Source of the DNA: Stictocephala bisonia | Lineage: Eukaryota > Arthropoda > Insecta > Hemiptera > Membracidae | DNA: 64,000 nt | NCBI GenBank assembly: GCA_035578905.1 | Contig: JAQJVL010000048.1 | Coordinates: 588,001-652,000, forward strand | Reading direction: 5' to 3' | In this document: positions 26,101 to 38,700 of the stretch, one piece after another | Layout of the letters: every line of letters starts with the position of its first letter | How positions within the stretch are numbered: the first letter of the stretch is position 1 | Made by a program: the position numbers and the translations under genes | Notes under the pieces: model-generated | Database searches by the model: none | Seen by the model: the letters and a program-made list of their open reading frames with translations, nothing else | Told to the model about the DNA's origin: nothing

Positions 26101-27947
26101 GAAGAGCTTGTAGATGATGTGTTACGCTATTGGGGATCACCAACTACTTATGGCTATTTTCTATTGTCTGTTATATTTCCTTCCAGCCTCCCTCCTAGGG
26201 CAGCCACAACCTCCATAGACCCTTCACTAAGGTAGAGGGCATGTAGATGATGTGTTACGCTATTGGGGATCACCAACTACTTATGGCTATTTTCTATTGT
26301 CTGTTATATTTCCTTACATCCTCCCTCCTAGGGCAGCCACTACCCCCATAGACCCTTCACCGAGGTGGAAGGGTTTGTAGATGATGTGCTACTCTATTAG
26401 GGATCACCAACTACTTATGGCTATTTTCTATTGTCTGTTATATTTCCCTACAGCCTCCCTCCTGGGGCAGCCACTACCCCCATAGACCCTTCACCGAGGT
26501 GGAAGGGTTCGTAGATGATGTGTTACTCTATTAGGGATCACCAACTACTTATGGCTATTTTCTATTGTCTGTTATATTTCCTTACAGCTTCCCTTCTAGG
26601 GCAGCCACTACCCCCATAGACCCTTAACTGATGTGGAGGGCATGTAGATGATGTGTTACGCTATTGGGGATCACCAACTACTTATGGCTATTTTCTATTG
26701 TCTGTTATATTTCCTTACAGCTTCCCTCCTTGGGCAGCCACTATTCTCATAGACCCCTTACTGAGTTGGAGGGCATGTAGATGATGTGTTACGCTATTGG
26801 GGATCACCAACTTCTTATGGCTATTTTCTATTGTCTGTTATATTTCCCTACAGCCTCCCTCCTAGGGCAGCCACTACCGCCATAGACCCTTCACCGAGGT
26901 GGAAGGGCTTGTAGATGATGTGTTACTCTATTAGGGATCACCAACTACTTATGGCTATTTTCTTACGTCTGTTATATTTCCTTACAGCCTCCCTCCTAGG
27001 GCAGCCACTACCGCTATAGACACTTCACCGAGGTAGAAGGGCTTGTAGATGATGTGTTACGCTATTGGGGATCACCAACTACTTATGGCTATTTTATATT
27101 GTCTGTTATATTTCCTTACAGCCTCCCTCCTAGGGCAGCTACTACACGCATAGACCCTTCACTGAGGTGGAGGGCATGTAGATGATGTGTTACGCTATTG
27201 GGGATCAACATAATGGAAAATAGCCAACTACTTATGGCTATTTTCCATTGTCTGTTATATTTCCTTACAGCCTCCCTCCTAGGGCAGCCACTACCGCCAT
27301 AGACCCTTCACTGAGGTAGAAGGGCTTGTAGACGATGTGTTACTATATTAGGGATCTTCAAATACTTATGGCTATTTTCTATTGTCTATTATATTTCCTT
27401 ACAGCCTCCCTCCTAGGGCAGCCACTACCCCCATAGAACCTTCACTGACGTAGAAGAGCTTGTAGATGATGTGTTACTCTATTGGGGATCACCAACTACT
27501 TATGGCTATTTTCTATTGTCTGTTATATTTCCTTACAGCCTCCCTCCTAGGGTAGCCACTACCCCCCTAGACCCTTCACCGAGCGCTTGTAGATGATGTG
27601 TTACTATATTAGGGATCACCAAATACTTATGGCTATTTTCTATTGTCTATTATATTTCCTTACAGCCTCCCTCCTAGGGCAGCCACTACCCCCATAGACC
27701 CTTCACTAAGGTAGAAGAGCTTGTAGATGATGTGTTACTCTATTGGGGATCACCAACTACTTATGGCTATTTTCTAATGTCTATTATATTTTCTTACAGC
27801 CTCCCTCCTAGGTCAGCCACTATTGCCATAGACACTTCATGGAGGTGACAGGGTTTGTAGACGGTTACGCCATAGGAAAGTACCAGCTACTTGTGGCTAT
27901 TTTCTATTGTCTGTTATATTTACTTACAGCCTCCCTCCTAGGACAGC
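20158..27947. repeat. 133-bp satellite, main segment with higher-order repeats
   Basis: The same monomer as left of the insertion, about 58 more units, ending near CCTAGGACAGCC (27939-27950). Variant markers reveal internal segmental duplications. The tCTTGCTATTTT variant at 21851 recurs at 23735 and the TGATGGC variant at 21451 recurs at 23335 (both offset 1884). GGTTCGTAGATG at 22341, 24890 and 26506 gives offsets 2549 and 1616. The truncated unit TAGACGGTTACGCC at 24365 and 25981 again gives 1616. Each monomer carries TATATTTCCTTACAG, close to a 3' splice-acceptor consensus. No monomer encodes a convincing protein. Confidence 0.96.
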
Positions 27948-28605
27948 CTGCATGCAAAAAAATTATTAAAATTGGTTTGAATCTATTGAAATAAATTTTT
28001 AAGTTCCTTATATTTCACTTAAACCTTGTATGGAAATTGTTTTTGTACGTAATATACTGTTTGTATACTATTTTTAGTTATTTATTTACAATTACATTCA
28101 TGCATAAGCTATATCTTAAATTCAATCTATTTGTTGATTCTGTAATACTTGAATTTATTAAAGTTTATCAAGATAGTGATGAATATACTCACTCACTTAC
28201 TGAAATTCCTGGAATATAAAAAGCGTTCTTTGGTGAATTGCATTTAATCAAGAGAGAAAAATAGTTTTTCAAAATATTTGTTCTAAAAGCAAAAATTATT
28301 TTACTCTACAAATAAATGTTGATAAGACAGTTGAATTGATCTGTTGAGAGACAGATGAAAGCAATTAGTATAAAAAATACCGAAATAACACGAAAACAAT
28401 CAAGAGATTACCTCAATTTATGAATAATGGCCTCATGCATATGTTTGGTACAGTAGTAGACAAATATTTAACAACGATATTACAAATTGGTTTAGTGAAA
28501 ACTAAATAATTTAGTTCACGGTTTAATTTTAATAATATTTGACAATAGTATTTTAATTAATTTTACAAGTTAATACCTCCTTTTAACACTGGTAATAATA
28601 AATAT
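27948..28605. other. Spacer between two satellites
   Basis: AT-rich. The 60-codon plus-strand frame at 28037-28219 is hydrophobic with no recognised motif. Nothing else seen. Confidence 0.5.
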
Positions 28606-30020
28606 AAATACTGGTGTTCTATGGTAGCTACCGTACGTGGTAAATATACAATTATATAAGGATACACTTTGTACATTCAATATAAATAGTGGTGTTCTAT
28701 GGTAGCTACCGTACGTGGTAAATATACAATTATATAAGGATACACTTTGTACATTCAATATAAATACTGGTGTTCTATGGTAGCTACCGTACGTGGTACA
28801 TATACAATTATATAAGGATACACTTTGTATATTCAATATAAATACTGGTGTTCTATGGTAGCTACCGTACGTGGTAAATATACAATTATATAAGGATACA
28901 CTTTGTACATTCAATATAAATACTGGTGTTCTATGGTAGCTACCGTACGTGGTAAATATACAAGTATATAAGGATACACTTTGTACATTTAATATAAATA
29001 CTGGTGTTCTATGGTAGCTACCGTACGTGGTAAATATACAATTATATAAGGATACACTTTGTACATTCAATATAAATACTGGTGTTCTATAGTAGCTACC
29101 ATACGTGGTAAATATACAATTATATAAGGATACACTTTGTACATTCAATATAAATACTGGTGTTCTATGGTAGCTACCGTACGTGGTACATATACAATTA
29201 TATAAGGATACACTTTGTACATTCAATATAAATACTGGTGTTCTATGGTAGCTACCATACGTGGTAAATATACAATTATATAAGGATACACTTTGTACAT
29301 TCAATATAAATACTGGTGTTCTATGGTAGCTACCGTACGTGGTAAATATACAATTATATAAGGAAACACTTTGTACATTTAATATAAATACTGGTGTTCT
29401 ATGGTAGCTACCTTACGTGGTAAATATACAATTATATAAGGATACACTTTGTACATTCAATATAAATACTGGTGTTCTATGGTAGCTACCGTACGTGGTA
29501 CATATACAATTATATAAGGATACACTTTGTACATTCAATATAAATACTGGTGTTCTATGGTAGCTACCGTACGTGGTAAATATACAATTATATAAGGATA
29601 CACTTTGTACATTCAATATAAATACTGGTGTTCTATGGTAGCTACCGTACGTGGTAAATATACAATTATATAAGTATACACTTTGTACATTCAATATAAA
29701 TACTGGTGTTCTATGGTAGCTACCGTACGTGGTAAATATACAATTATATAAGGATACACTTTGTACATTCAATATAAATACTGGTGTTCTATGGTAGCTA
29801 CCTTACGTGGTAAATATACAATTATATAAGGACACACTTTGTACATTTAATATAAATACTGGTGTTCTATGGTAGCTACCGTACGTGGTAAATATACAAT
29901 TATATAAGGATACACTTTGTACAGTACATTCAATATAAATACTGGTGTTCTATGGTAGCTACCATACGTGGTAAATATACAATTATATAAGGATACACTT
30001 TGTACATTTAATATAAATAC
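28606..30020. repeat. 78-bp tandem satellite, 18 copies
   Basis: GGTGTTCTATGGTAGCTACC recurs from 28613 to 29944, 18 copies at 78-bp spacing with one 5-bp GTACA duplication near 29930. Other landmarks are GTACGTGGTAAATATACAAT and ATAAGGATACACTTTGTACA. Because 78 is divisible by three and one minus-strand frame has no stop, open frames of 61 to 244 codons appear, translating as a 26-residue repeat (NVQSVSLYNCIFTTYGSYHR then TPVFIL). They lack a true ATG at the repeat start (TTG is the only start-like codon), are broken by point changes in some units, and match no family I know, so I treat them as non-coding. Confidence 0.96.
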
Positions 30021-30939
30021 ATGTAGATTCATACGCTTATATATAGTTCAACAACTTAAAATATATGTTCAAGCGTTGCAAACAACAGTTTTTCTGTCAT
30101 TGCTAACTACATGAAAGCTCTGAATGTTTGGCAATTGCTTTTCATTGAATAATAGTAACGTAAAAAATGTACTTTTTAATGAATAATAACGGACAGATTT
30201 TTGTAATTAGCAAACATGGCCATTAATTTCAAACATGAAATATTCTGCTTAATTCATTACAGAGTGGATATTGCTTCCAAGTATTTTTGCTGATTGTAAT
30301 TTGTGTTTGTTCTTATTAAACAAAATTTGTCCTCTCATTCAGTTTGGCTAAAAATCATTCACAAACAAAAAATAAACACAATAGTAAATGTGGAATACGT
30401 TTTATTATTATTTTGAAATAATTACCATCAAACCTTCGTATAACACAATAGTATGAATAAATTAATGAGGCGTTTGTACTGAATATTTTATTGATGAATT
30501 TTTCAGTATATTAAAAATAAAATATAATTAAAGACAGTTTTTATTTTTAATTGAAATATCACATATACAGACAAATTTAATTTATTACCATTTTTAGTGC
30601 ACTAAAATCTAGAAATAAGAATGCTAAAAACCGACAAAATAATAAGTATCATTATTAAATTAATTGTAATATATATTTATTTAGTTTGACACTACGAACA
30701 TCTAAAAATACACCGACCCTTTCTAATTCTCATCAGAAATTTGATGAAAATAATACTTAAAACTGATTTGTATGTAGGGGGGATAAAGTGGTATAACGTA
30801 AAGTACTACAGAATTTATTCAGTCAGATTACTCTCAGTGATACAAACAGCGTCGGTCCTTTCCATATTAACAGCGCAACATCGCCATAGCTGAGCATTAA
30901 GCAGGATGAAGCCAAGCGGATAACTGCCCGGTACACTTG
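30021..30939. other. AT-rich stretch, nothing recognised
   Basis: No gene, RNA or repeat recognised between the 78-bp and 106-bp arrays. Confidence 0.5.
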
Positions 30940-31700
30940 TGTGGCCTGGGACCTTTGACATTCATCAATGTTGAATATACGAGCTCTCTTATACCTAATA
31001 TTCTTAGTACAGATAAGTTTCTGTACACTTGTCAAAGTTACAATGTATTACCTGGGATCTTTGACATTCATTAATGCAGAATGTACGAGCTCTCATACAG
31101 CTAATATTCTTAGTAAAGGTAAGATTCTGTACACTTGTCGAAATTACAATGTACAACCTGGGACCTTTTACATTCATCAATGCAGAATGTACGAGCTCTC
31201 TTACAGCTAATATTCTTAGTAAAGATAAGGTTCTAGATACTTGTCAAAGTGACCTTTGACATTTATCAATGCTGAATTAAATATTCAGCATTGATAAATA
31301 CAACGTATTATATTAGAATACGAAATCTCTTGCAGCTAATATTCTTAGTAAAGCTAAGGTTCTGTACACTTGTCAAAGTTACAATGTATAACCTGGGACC
31401 TTTGACATTCATCAATGCTGAATATATGAGTTCTCTTACAGCTAATATTCTTGGTAAAGATAAGGTTCTATACACTTGTCAAAGTTACAATGTATGACCT
31501 GGGACCTTTGACATTCATCAATGCTGAATATATGAGTTCTCTTACAGTTAATATTCTTGGTAAAGATAAGGTTCTATACACTTGTCAAAGTTACAATGTA
31601 TGACCTGGGACCTTTGATATTCATCAATACAGAATGTACTAGTTCTCTTACAGCTAATATTCTTGGTAAAGTGTATGACCTGGGAGCTTTAAAATTCACG
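30940..31700. repeat. 106-bp tandem repeat, about 8 units
   Basis: CCTGGGACCTTTGACATTCA recurs at 30945, 31051, 31157, 31392, 31498, 31604 and 31679. The regular spacing is 106 bp and the last unit is shortened to 75 bp. Other landmarks are TCATCAATGCTGAAT, GAGCTCTCTTACAGCTAATA and TACACTTGTCAAAGTTACAA. The unit near 31250 is disrupted by an inverted copy of part of the monomer. Degenerate traces continue to about 31800. Short frames across it are monomer translations. Confidence 0.93.
31261..31299. repeat. Perfect 17-bp inverted repeat inside the 106-bp array
   Basis: The arms ATTTATCAATGCTGAAT (31261-31277) and its exact complement (31283-31299) are separated by 5 nt (TAAAT). The left arm is the normal monomer phrase with one change. 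The right arm is a reverse-complement copy of it, so the hairpin probably arose by a local template switch. Confidence 0.9.
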
Positions 31701-32689
31701 ATTTATACTTGGTTTTTTTTCAGCCAATATTTTCTCTAACCTTTACTCTCTGTATAACTGTAGAAGTTACTTTACGACCTGGAACCTTATACATTAATCA
31801 CTTCACCTTGCATATTGATAAAAAATATATTGTGATCAAATATATTTGCTTATTATCTCAGCAAATTTGTTTACTAACAGATTGGCTGTCGAAGTTATTT
31901 GTATCACTAAGTAACCTGAAACATGCATAAAATCACATTTGCTTATTATTTAAGTCAATATTTTCATTAACATTTACGCTCCGTACCTGTACAAATTACA
32001 TTGCACATTCAATACGGTAAGTCCAGCAACTTGGACACTTCGTTACAGAGGACATTTCGTTACAGTTTTGGGGTAAACCCTCAATTAGCCACATTCCATG
32101 AACGACCCCTCTAATAACCACCCAGGTATTAATACTATTTAAATTCCTAATTCCAGCCTACATTATATTCTTATAGTGTATAAAGGTTATGCCTTTTTCC
32201 TATTTTCTTACACGGTAAATGTACATTTTTTTATTATATACTATTATTCACTTTAACAAACTCACAATTATAGGATTTCTGGGAATATACATTTATTTAA
32301 ATGTAACATATCCTTGCTTGTATATATTGTTAATTTTATATTGCAATTTCTCTTTTTCTCTCTTATATAAAATAATCCTTAAAAATGACGACTCATGCCC
32401 TTGCACATATTTTCATCTATATGGGCATTATTTTTTCTACAATGTAAAATTTATTTTCCAAGTTATGAATTATTGTTTGTAAATAGTGTATTGTAATTAT
32501 TTCTTGTTGTATGTAAATTGGAGGATTGAACTTATGTTAGATTTTATTTACTAAACTTTGTATTCTGCACTAAACTGCGGGCTATAGAGATAGCACACAC
32601 TCTTTGACTGTCCTCTGGAAACGCTAATTGATTATGTATTTAGATAATATAAATTGTAATTGGTACTTATTGTTACTAAAATTTACACA
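31701..32689. other. AT-rich stretch, nothing recognised
   Basis: A hydrophobic 87-codon frame (32219-32482) lies in T-rich DNA and has no recognised motif. GGACACTTCGTTACAG and GGACATTTCGTTACAG form a small direct repeat near 32040. Confidence 0.45.
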
Positions 32690-33000
32690 TTATACTGCAG
32701 CTTTCCTTCTGTGCATTAGAGCAGTCTACCTGAGTTGTGCAATCTCATCCGTCCACCAGTACAGATGGCGGCGGTTAAGGATTTCTTCCGTGGCACTGAC
32801 GTCCCAGATCAGTTCCATGATAGATCTACGAAGGGTTCTACATCCACCTTGTCCGTGGACTCCAGGTGGGTGTTGCACTGGCCTCAGATGTCGATTTAGC
32901 TCACGAACGAGTTCCCCCCTATCCAGCTTGGCTACATGGTAAACAATTCGGACCAGCACCCTTCTGTTTAGTCTAGAGGACACGAAGTCGTGGCCACAGA
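32690..33000 (-). pseudogene. Non-LTR retrotransposon ORF2 fragment, endonuclease-RT linker
   Basis: The minus-strand translation ends IWDVSATEEILNRRHLYWWT followed by DEIAQLR. The phrase 'YWW(T/N)-x2-(I/L)-x2-LR' after a conserved helix is characteristic of the stretch between the endonuclease and reverse transcriptase domains of jockey/R1/LOA-type ORF2 proteins. After LR the frame breaks, but another frame continues TALMHRRKA, fitting the usual arginine-rich continuation and implying a frameshift or stop. Upstream (32800-33000) the fit is looser (ELVRELNRHLRPVQ). Neither endonuclease nor RT catalytic residues are present. The plus-strand 104-codon frame here is its shadow. Confidence 0.7.
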
Positions 33001-33845
33001 CAGTGCATACATCCATCACCTACCACCCTAACAACAAAGAGGCTAACTCACCTAATTCCAGCGTAATGCCTGGCGTGGACACACCAACACCAGATCTCTT
33101 ATAAGTCGGCTTGGAACCCTGTTGCAACTTCCAAATTGTACCATCTGTTGGATGTATTTTCTCCTGGAATTAGTAACGGGCAAACGGGTCTTGCGTTGAG
33201 GTCACTTGCCACTATGACACGTGAGGGGACACTCCAATGATTGCCATCCCGTGCCTCAAATCTTTCCCTGCATTTCTAAACAGAATAGGTAGGAGATAGA
33301 TACACACTGTAGGCCGTTGCGTTTAAGATTAGTCAGATAACGGTGAACGTGAACTGTGACAGCATTGATTGAGGATAAAACAGGTCAAGAGAGGATGACA
33401 TAGGTTTATAAACAATTTTCAAAATCCACTCAAATACTGTACATACCTTCATCCATTAATGAAGGCGCAGCTCACAAATTTACCTCAGAATGAGTTAAAA
33501 TTGTAGTACTTGCCACTGGAAGGCAAAAACAACACTTCCTATTGGGAATTGAATTCACGAATTTCCAATTGGTTGCTTCTACCCTTTTTGAGATAATCAA
33601 TTGAACGTCAAACTTTTCCTTCTGACAATGTGAGAGAAATATCACTAATAAAGCACGTTATGCTGATTCCCCCAGTACTTGTTGTCAGAAGTTACTGATA
33701 ACTGAATCAACGGGAGGGTTGCTTTAATTGGATGCATTGATGCCCGCAGAACAACGTTGGCAAATCATTGCAGTGACTCGTAATTAGCTGACTAGCGTTT
33801 TATAAAAGACAAGTAGCAGAATCATTGGAGAATAAAACTACCAAT
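33001..33845. other. Unassigned, moderate GC near the retrotransposon fragment
   Basis: The interval 33000-33300 has higher GC than its surroundings and may be decayed sequence of the same insertion, but I could not align it to endonuclease motifs. The rest is unassigned. Confidence 0.4.
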
Positions 33846-33940
33846 AATGAAAATGAAAAAAAATGAAAATGAAAAATGCCTTTATTTATGTGGCGAAGTT
33901 AGGACTATTTAGTCCTCTCTACCACTTAACCACAAAATAA
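33846..33940 (-). mobile_element. 3' end of a non-LTR retrotransposon with (TTTCAT)n-type tail
   Basis: The plus strand shows ATGAAA-type repeats (33846-33878), then TGCCTTTATTTATGTGGCG and a tract ending CCTCTCTACCACTT. Read on the minus strand this is a 3' untranslated end, with CATAAATAAAGGCA before a TTTTCATTTTC simple-repeat tail, a well-known layout for insect non-LTR elements. It includes a short hairpin, GGACTA/TAGTCC. No coding part can be followed. Confidence 0.65.
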
Positions 33941-36900
33941 TAAAAATGACTGTATTGTATTTACGTAACACTGATTGTAGTCGTGATAGTTACAGTTCTC
34001 AATAAAATATCCAACTCTAATGAAACCTTACTTAGATCTCTTACAAAAATACTCAGACATTGAAATAAATTAAATAAAAAGGGAAATTATTGAATTATTT
34101 GCTGTATGTAACTACGTAACGGTGATATTAATCCACATTATTACCAATATTATTGATAAAATAACATTAGAATGTGGGATTTCAACTAGAATATATGATA
34201 TACAGTATAAAGTACTAATGATTAGAATTTCGATCAATATTTAAGAAAGTTAGTATGATTATACTATTTGTACTTGAGTTTCTCAGGAGAATTTGGACGA
34301 CTTTATTATTTTGTTGGGCATTATCTAATAGCAGATCCTTATGCAACATGTAATCTTTGCTTCTGTGATAGCTGTAAGCCTTGAACGTTGTTAATTCAGT
34401 TAAAAAAAAATGACAACATTCTGTTTCTGTAGCACTAATGGGTCGCATACTGAACATTTTCTGAAATAACAGTAAACAAGTAATTTTATGACAATATTGA
34501 TATTAAAAAAATGCTGAACATTGATGCTCGTAAAATATTGAATACTGCATCTTGCAACAAATTTTCATACAACATTTAAAATAGATAAAATACGTGTTTA
34601 ATTTGAACCTAGAGATATTTATTCGTTGGAAAATAAGCTGTAAATAAATAAGCATTTACATAATACATATTAGGAATTTAAATATGTATTTCTAAACTGG
34701 TATTAAGAAAGGCATATATATAAAAAAACTCATATAAATATAAAACATACTTTACTTTTGCGTGAAATAAAAGATAACAAAATTAACAATAAATTCTCCA
34801 ATTAAAATTTGACCGTAGTTTCCAGCTAGATTAAAGGTTAAACTGTAAAAAAAATTAACAATTATTTATTAATTTGCATACTACTCGTTGATATATTACA
34901 AAACAAGTGGACGTCATACAACACAACATTTATTATAGTATAAGTATAAAGATATATCGTGATTGATTTCGATACATGTGGTTTTCCGTAATTGATCACG
35001 ATAATATTTAGTACATTTTGTATTTATATTACATTAAAGGTTGTGTTATGAGAAGTTCACTCTTTTAGATTATTCTAATCGTCTCTGCTGCCTTAGAGTC
35101 ACCGAGTCCAGCACAGTAGGTCAGTAGTTCGATCCTCAATCATAATATTCTTGAAGAGCCATGTTGTAACTATGCTGGTACTGGCTATCTATAGTGTCAA
35201 GAGCTCAAAAAAAGTAAAAAATACACACTTTAAAAAACTAAGAACTACTTGATTATACATTCACGGTCACACTCAAACGACACGTTTATTATTACTAAAC
35301 TTGTGTCTATATAATAATATTTGAAACTAAATTTCATGAGTATACAGTTATTATACCTATGTGTACGTGTTATCTATGATTGAAGCTACTAATTATAAGA
35401 ATATAAACACTATATTATATAAAATGGTTCAAACTAATCCCATTCAAACATTCTCACGAGTATTGAGAAACGAGTGTAAAATACTCAAAACCCAAATACT
35501 GGCTGCTATTATCACGATGTAGGTAGTTTTGCATATTTACCGAGCTACATGCAGAAATGATTTCCGCTTGGTCCAACACACCGGAAATGTAAATGTTGAC
35601 GTACCACATTGTGGATGAAGTTACGTTAATGCCTAATGAAGTAAGCTCTGACTGTTTGTAACCACTTTTTGAAAATGTGCTGTTTGTTATTTATGGCTGT
35701 AACACTAAAACTCTGTCAATTTTCAGAAATTATATAATATTTTTCTCACAATTGCTGAATACCATCATACTAAACCATTATTAGGTATGTACTATTCAAA
35801 CCCATATTTGTTACATTTGACATGTTGAAATACAATTAAGTTTTACCTCACAGTAAGTAAATACAAAAATTAAAGGAAAACTTCCAGAAAATATCGTACA
35901 AAATGGAACAATTTCTTAATTTTACTAACTTTAAATTAAGATAAACGTAAATTGACATGAAACTACTTTAGAGCTGGTTGAGCATTTAAAATTAGTGATA
36001 TGAAAATCCAAAGTAATATTCGTTCGCTTAAACAGAAACATCCTAACTCACCCGACGTAAAACAAAACCAGCTTATTTTCTGTTGTGTATAAATTAGGTT
36101 TCAGAAAAGTACATATTTTTAAATTTTTCCACAAATTTTATTTTAAAAAGCGCTATTGCCGGTTAAGGCATCATCATTTTAAATGTAAACAGAAAAACAT
36201 ATGTAAATTAAAATCAATATAAATTAAAATATAATAAAATGTAGATATTTTAAAAGAATATTAAAACTTGAATCGATCAATAGAAAGTAATTTTAAATGA
36301 CATATTAAACTTGAAAATATGATTTACAATTAATTATGTTCGATTTCTTCTTTAACTAAAGGTAAGTATATATTACTAAAATTTATAGATAATTGTTATA
36401 TACAATGTTCTTTTATAACATACATAAAGGCACTTTCAATTTGATACCTTTTGGTTCATGATGATTCTTTAAATATAATATTAGACGAGTACTTTTAATA
36501 TAATACTTTTAAAAAACCAGCTTATTCAGTCCTGAGTTATTACTCATATTGACTTGACTAAGTCACTGCTGTGTACTTCTGTATTCTCACGTAATACAGA
36601 CAAACTTTACATCATATTCAGTACAATACATTTATTTCATAAGAGTTTTAAAAATATTCGTGTTTTGTTTGGTAGTATATCTAGTAAGTAATCTTGAGAT
36701 TGTGACAGAAATTGGTATGTTTACGGGTTATCTAGTACATCCATTCTATTCCACGATGGGGCCAGCCAGGCGAGGAAAAAAGGGCTCACACCATTTTAGA
36801 CATGCTCATCGCTATGCTATCTACTGACCTTTATCCCTTTTAGATGTAATCCACCCAACTCCAAGAGTCGACTAATATAGCGCAGGAGTGTCTTCAGAGT

Positions 36901-38400
36901 ACATCCGTCCAACCACGTGCTCCTGCATTATCTACTTCAAGCGATGAGTGTCATTAAGGTTTGTTTATTTTTTGTTAATTTTTGTCTATTATTGTGTGAA
37001 ATCTGGGATAGGTAGGTTCTTGAGCTCTACGACAGTACATTTGCCTAATAAACAAATATGTAATGAATAAAAAAAAGTCATTTAGTCCGTTCTTGAAAGA
37101 AGCAAATACGCAGTAAATAATTTACCCAAAGTTCACTTACTGTACATTCTTTAACAAATCACCTTAATTTTCATAAAAAATTATAATTTTCTAAAGGAAC
37201 TTACACTACGACCAAATCAACGCCAGAAACAAAGGAAACGCACTTCAGTACAACTCAACACAGTGACAATACCAATTACATTATACACATTACAGTTGAA
37301 TTGTATTGAAGTTAACTTTCTATCACGGTTGTTGGACCATTCTAAGGCCTGTATAGAGAGAGCATTTCCTGGCTGCTTTGCTGCCCAAGTATTGTATTAT
37401 TGACAGTAGTTGAAAGCAACCCAACATCGGATCTCGACCCTTAACCAAGTTTGTGAATTAAACAGTACAAACAGATCCGATATGATTCCCCAAAGGGACT
37501 CCCAAGTTTATTAATGTAGGTCCTTTTCCCCAGACATAATTAATCATTATTTACAATGTGTTATACATTATTAGAGAAATTTCGCTGTTAGAGAGAAAAT
37601 CCAAATAAATTAGTGTAAAAGATTTTGGTTAGTTTGAAAATAAAAACAACGGGATGGTTGATAGATTGAAGTACGTTTACATTACAATAAACATATCACA
37701 CGTAAACAGACTTTGAACAAATATTTTATTGCAATTATCTTAATATAAATAATTTGCAAAAGAAGCTTAACTTCATATAATTAGTGAAGTAAATGAACTT
37801 AAATCTTTGTATAATGACTTACAAACAGTATTAAAACCAATATTTACTTAAATATGTGACGTTAGCCATATTTAAGTAAATTATCATGAATTGTAATGAT
37901 TTAAAAGACTATGATTTAGTTATGTCTTAAACAAATGACATTGTGTTGACTTGTATAAGTCAACATGATCGAAAATTTTAACTTGAGGAGTATGACATTT
38001 TTCAAAAATATATTCAGAATTCATTTTTTGGAAGTTTAAAATCTATTTATCCACGTGAAAACTGGGATTCAATCTAATATTTGAAAAGTTAATGAGAAGG
38101 AAAACTACTTAGTACTGAGTTTTATGGCTGGAATATCTCCTCTCAGAGTTGAATAACATGTCTCCATAGCCTACGATACAACCAGTTTCAACCATGGTCA
38201 ATAAAAGTTACATATACTAGTTGTTACAAACATACATTTATAAAAGAAACATTCATTTAACATAATTAACATTTAGTAATTTTTATATTTTCCTTCTATT
38301 TTATAGTCACATACATTTATTAAGTACTTTACAACTTTTTATACTATTTTATTTCCAAGATTGTAAATGCCCAATACTTTGAGACTTCTACAAGTGCTGC
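33941..38400. other. Long AT-rich stretch, no confident feature
   Basis: One weak tRNA-like segment lies at 35083-35140 (A-box-like GCCTTAGAGT, B-box-like TAGTTCGATCC), possibly a SINE head. The interval 36740-36960 has higher GC but no motif. No open frame has a recognised domain. Confidence 0.4.
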
Positions 38401-38415
38401 TTCATACCAGTTGGG

Positions 38416-38700
38416 AAATTAGTACATGACTTGAACTGACAGTCAGCAGAATGCATGGATTGTAGTGAGGTAGCAACACCTGTCCCAAATTAGTACATGA
38501 CTTGAGTTGACAGTCAGCAGAATGCATGGAGGTAGTGAGGTAGCAACACCTGTCCCAAATTAGTACATGACTTGAGCTGACAGTCAGCAGAATGCATGGA
38601 TTGTAGTGAGGTAGCAACACCTGTCCCAAATTAGTACATGACTTGAGTTGACAGTCAGCAGAATGCATGGAGGTAGTGAGGTAGCAACACCTGTCCCAAA
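38416..38700. repeat. 70/71-bp repeat arranged as two 141-bp dimers
   Basis: AAATTAGTACATGACTTGA recurs at 38416, 38487, 38557 and 38628, and the final unit ends at 38700. Units alternate between GGATTGTAGTGAG (71 bp) and GGAGGTAGTGAG (70 bp), so the real repeat is a 141-bp dimer in two copies. An 88-codon minus-strand frame is the product of this repeat and not a gene. Confidence 0.93.

Noticed and set aside
18080..27947. CRISPR-like array
   Set aside because: The 133-bp units are contiguous with no unique spacers and no cas genes; the composition and retrotransposons are eukaryotic.
28570..29304. 244-codon minus-strand open frame
   Set aside because: It is the 78-bp satellite read in a stop-free frame; it starts at TTG, is a pure 26-residue repeat, and neighbouring units contain stops.
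35083..35140. tRNA gene
   Set aside because: The A and B boxes are suggestive but stems do not form a cloverleaf; mentioned only as a weak SINE-like segment.
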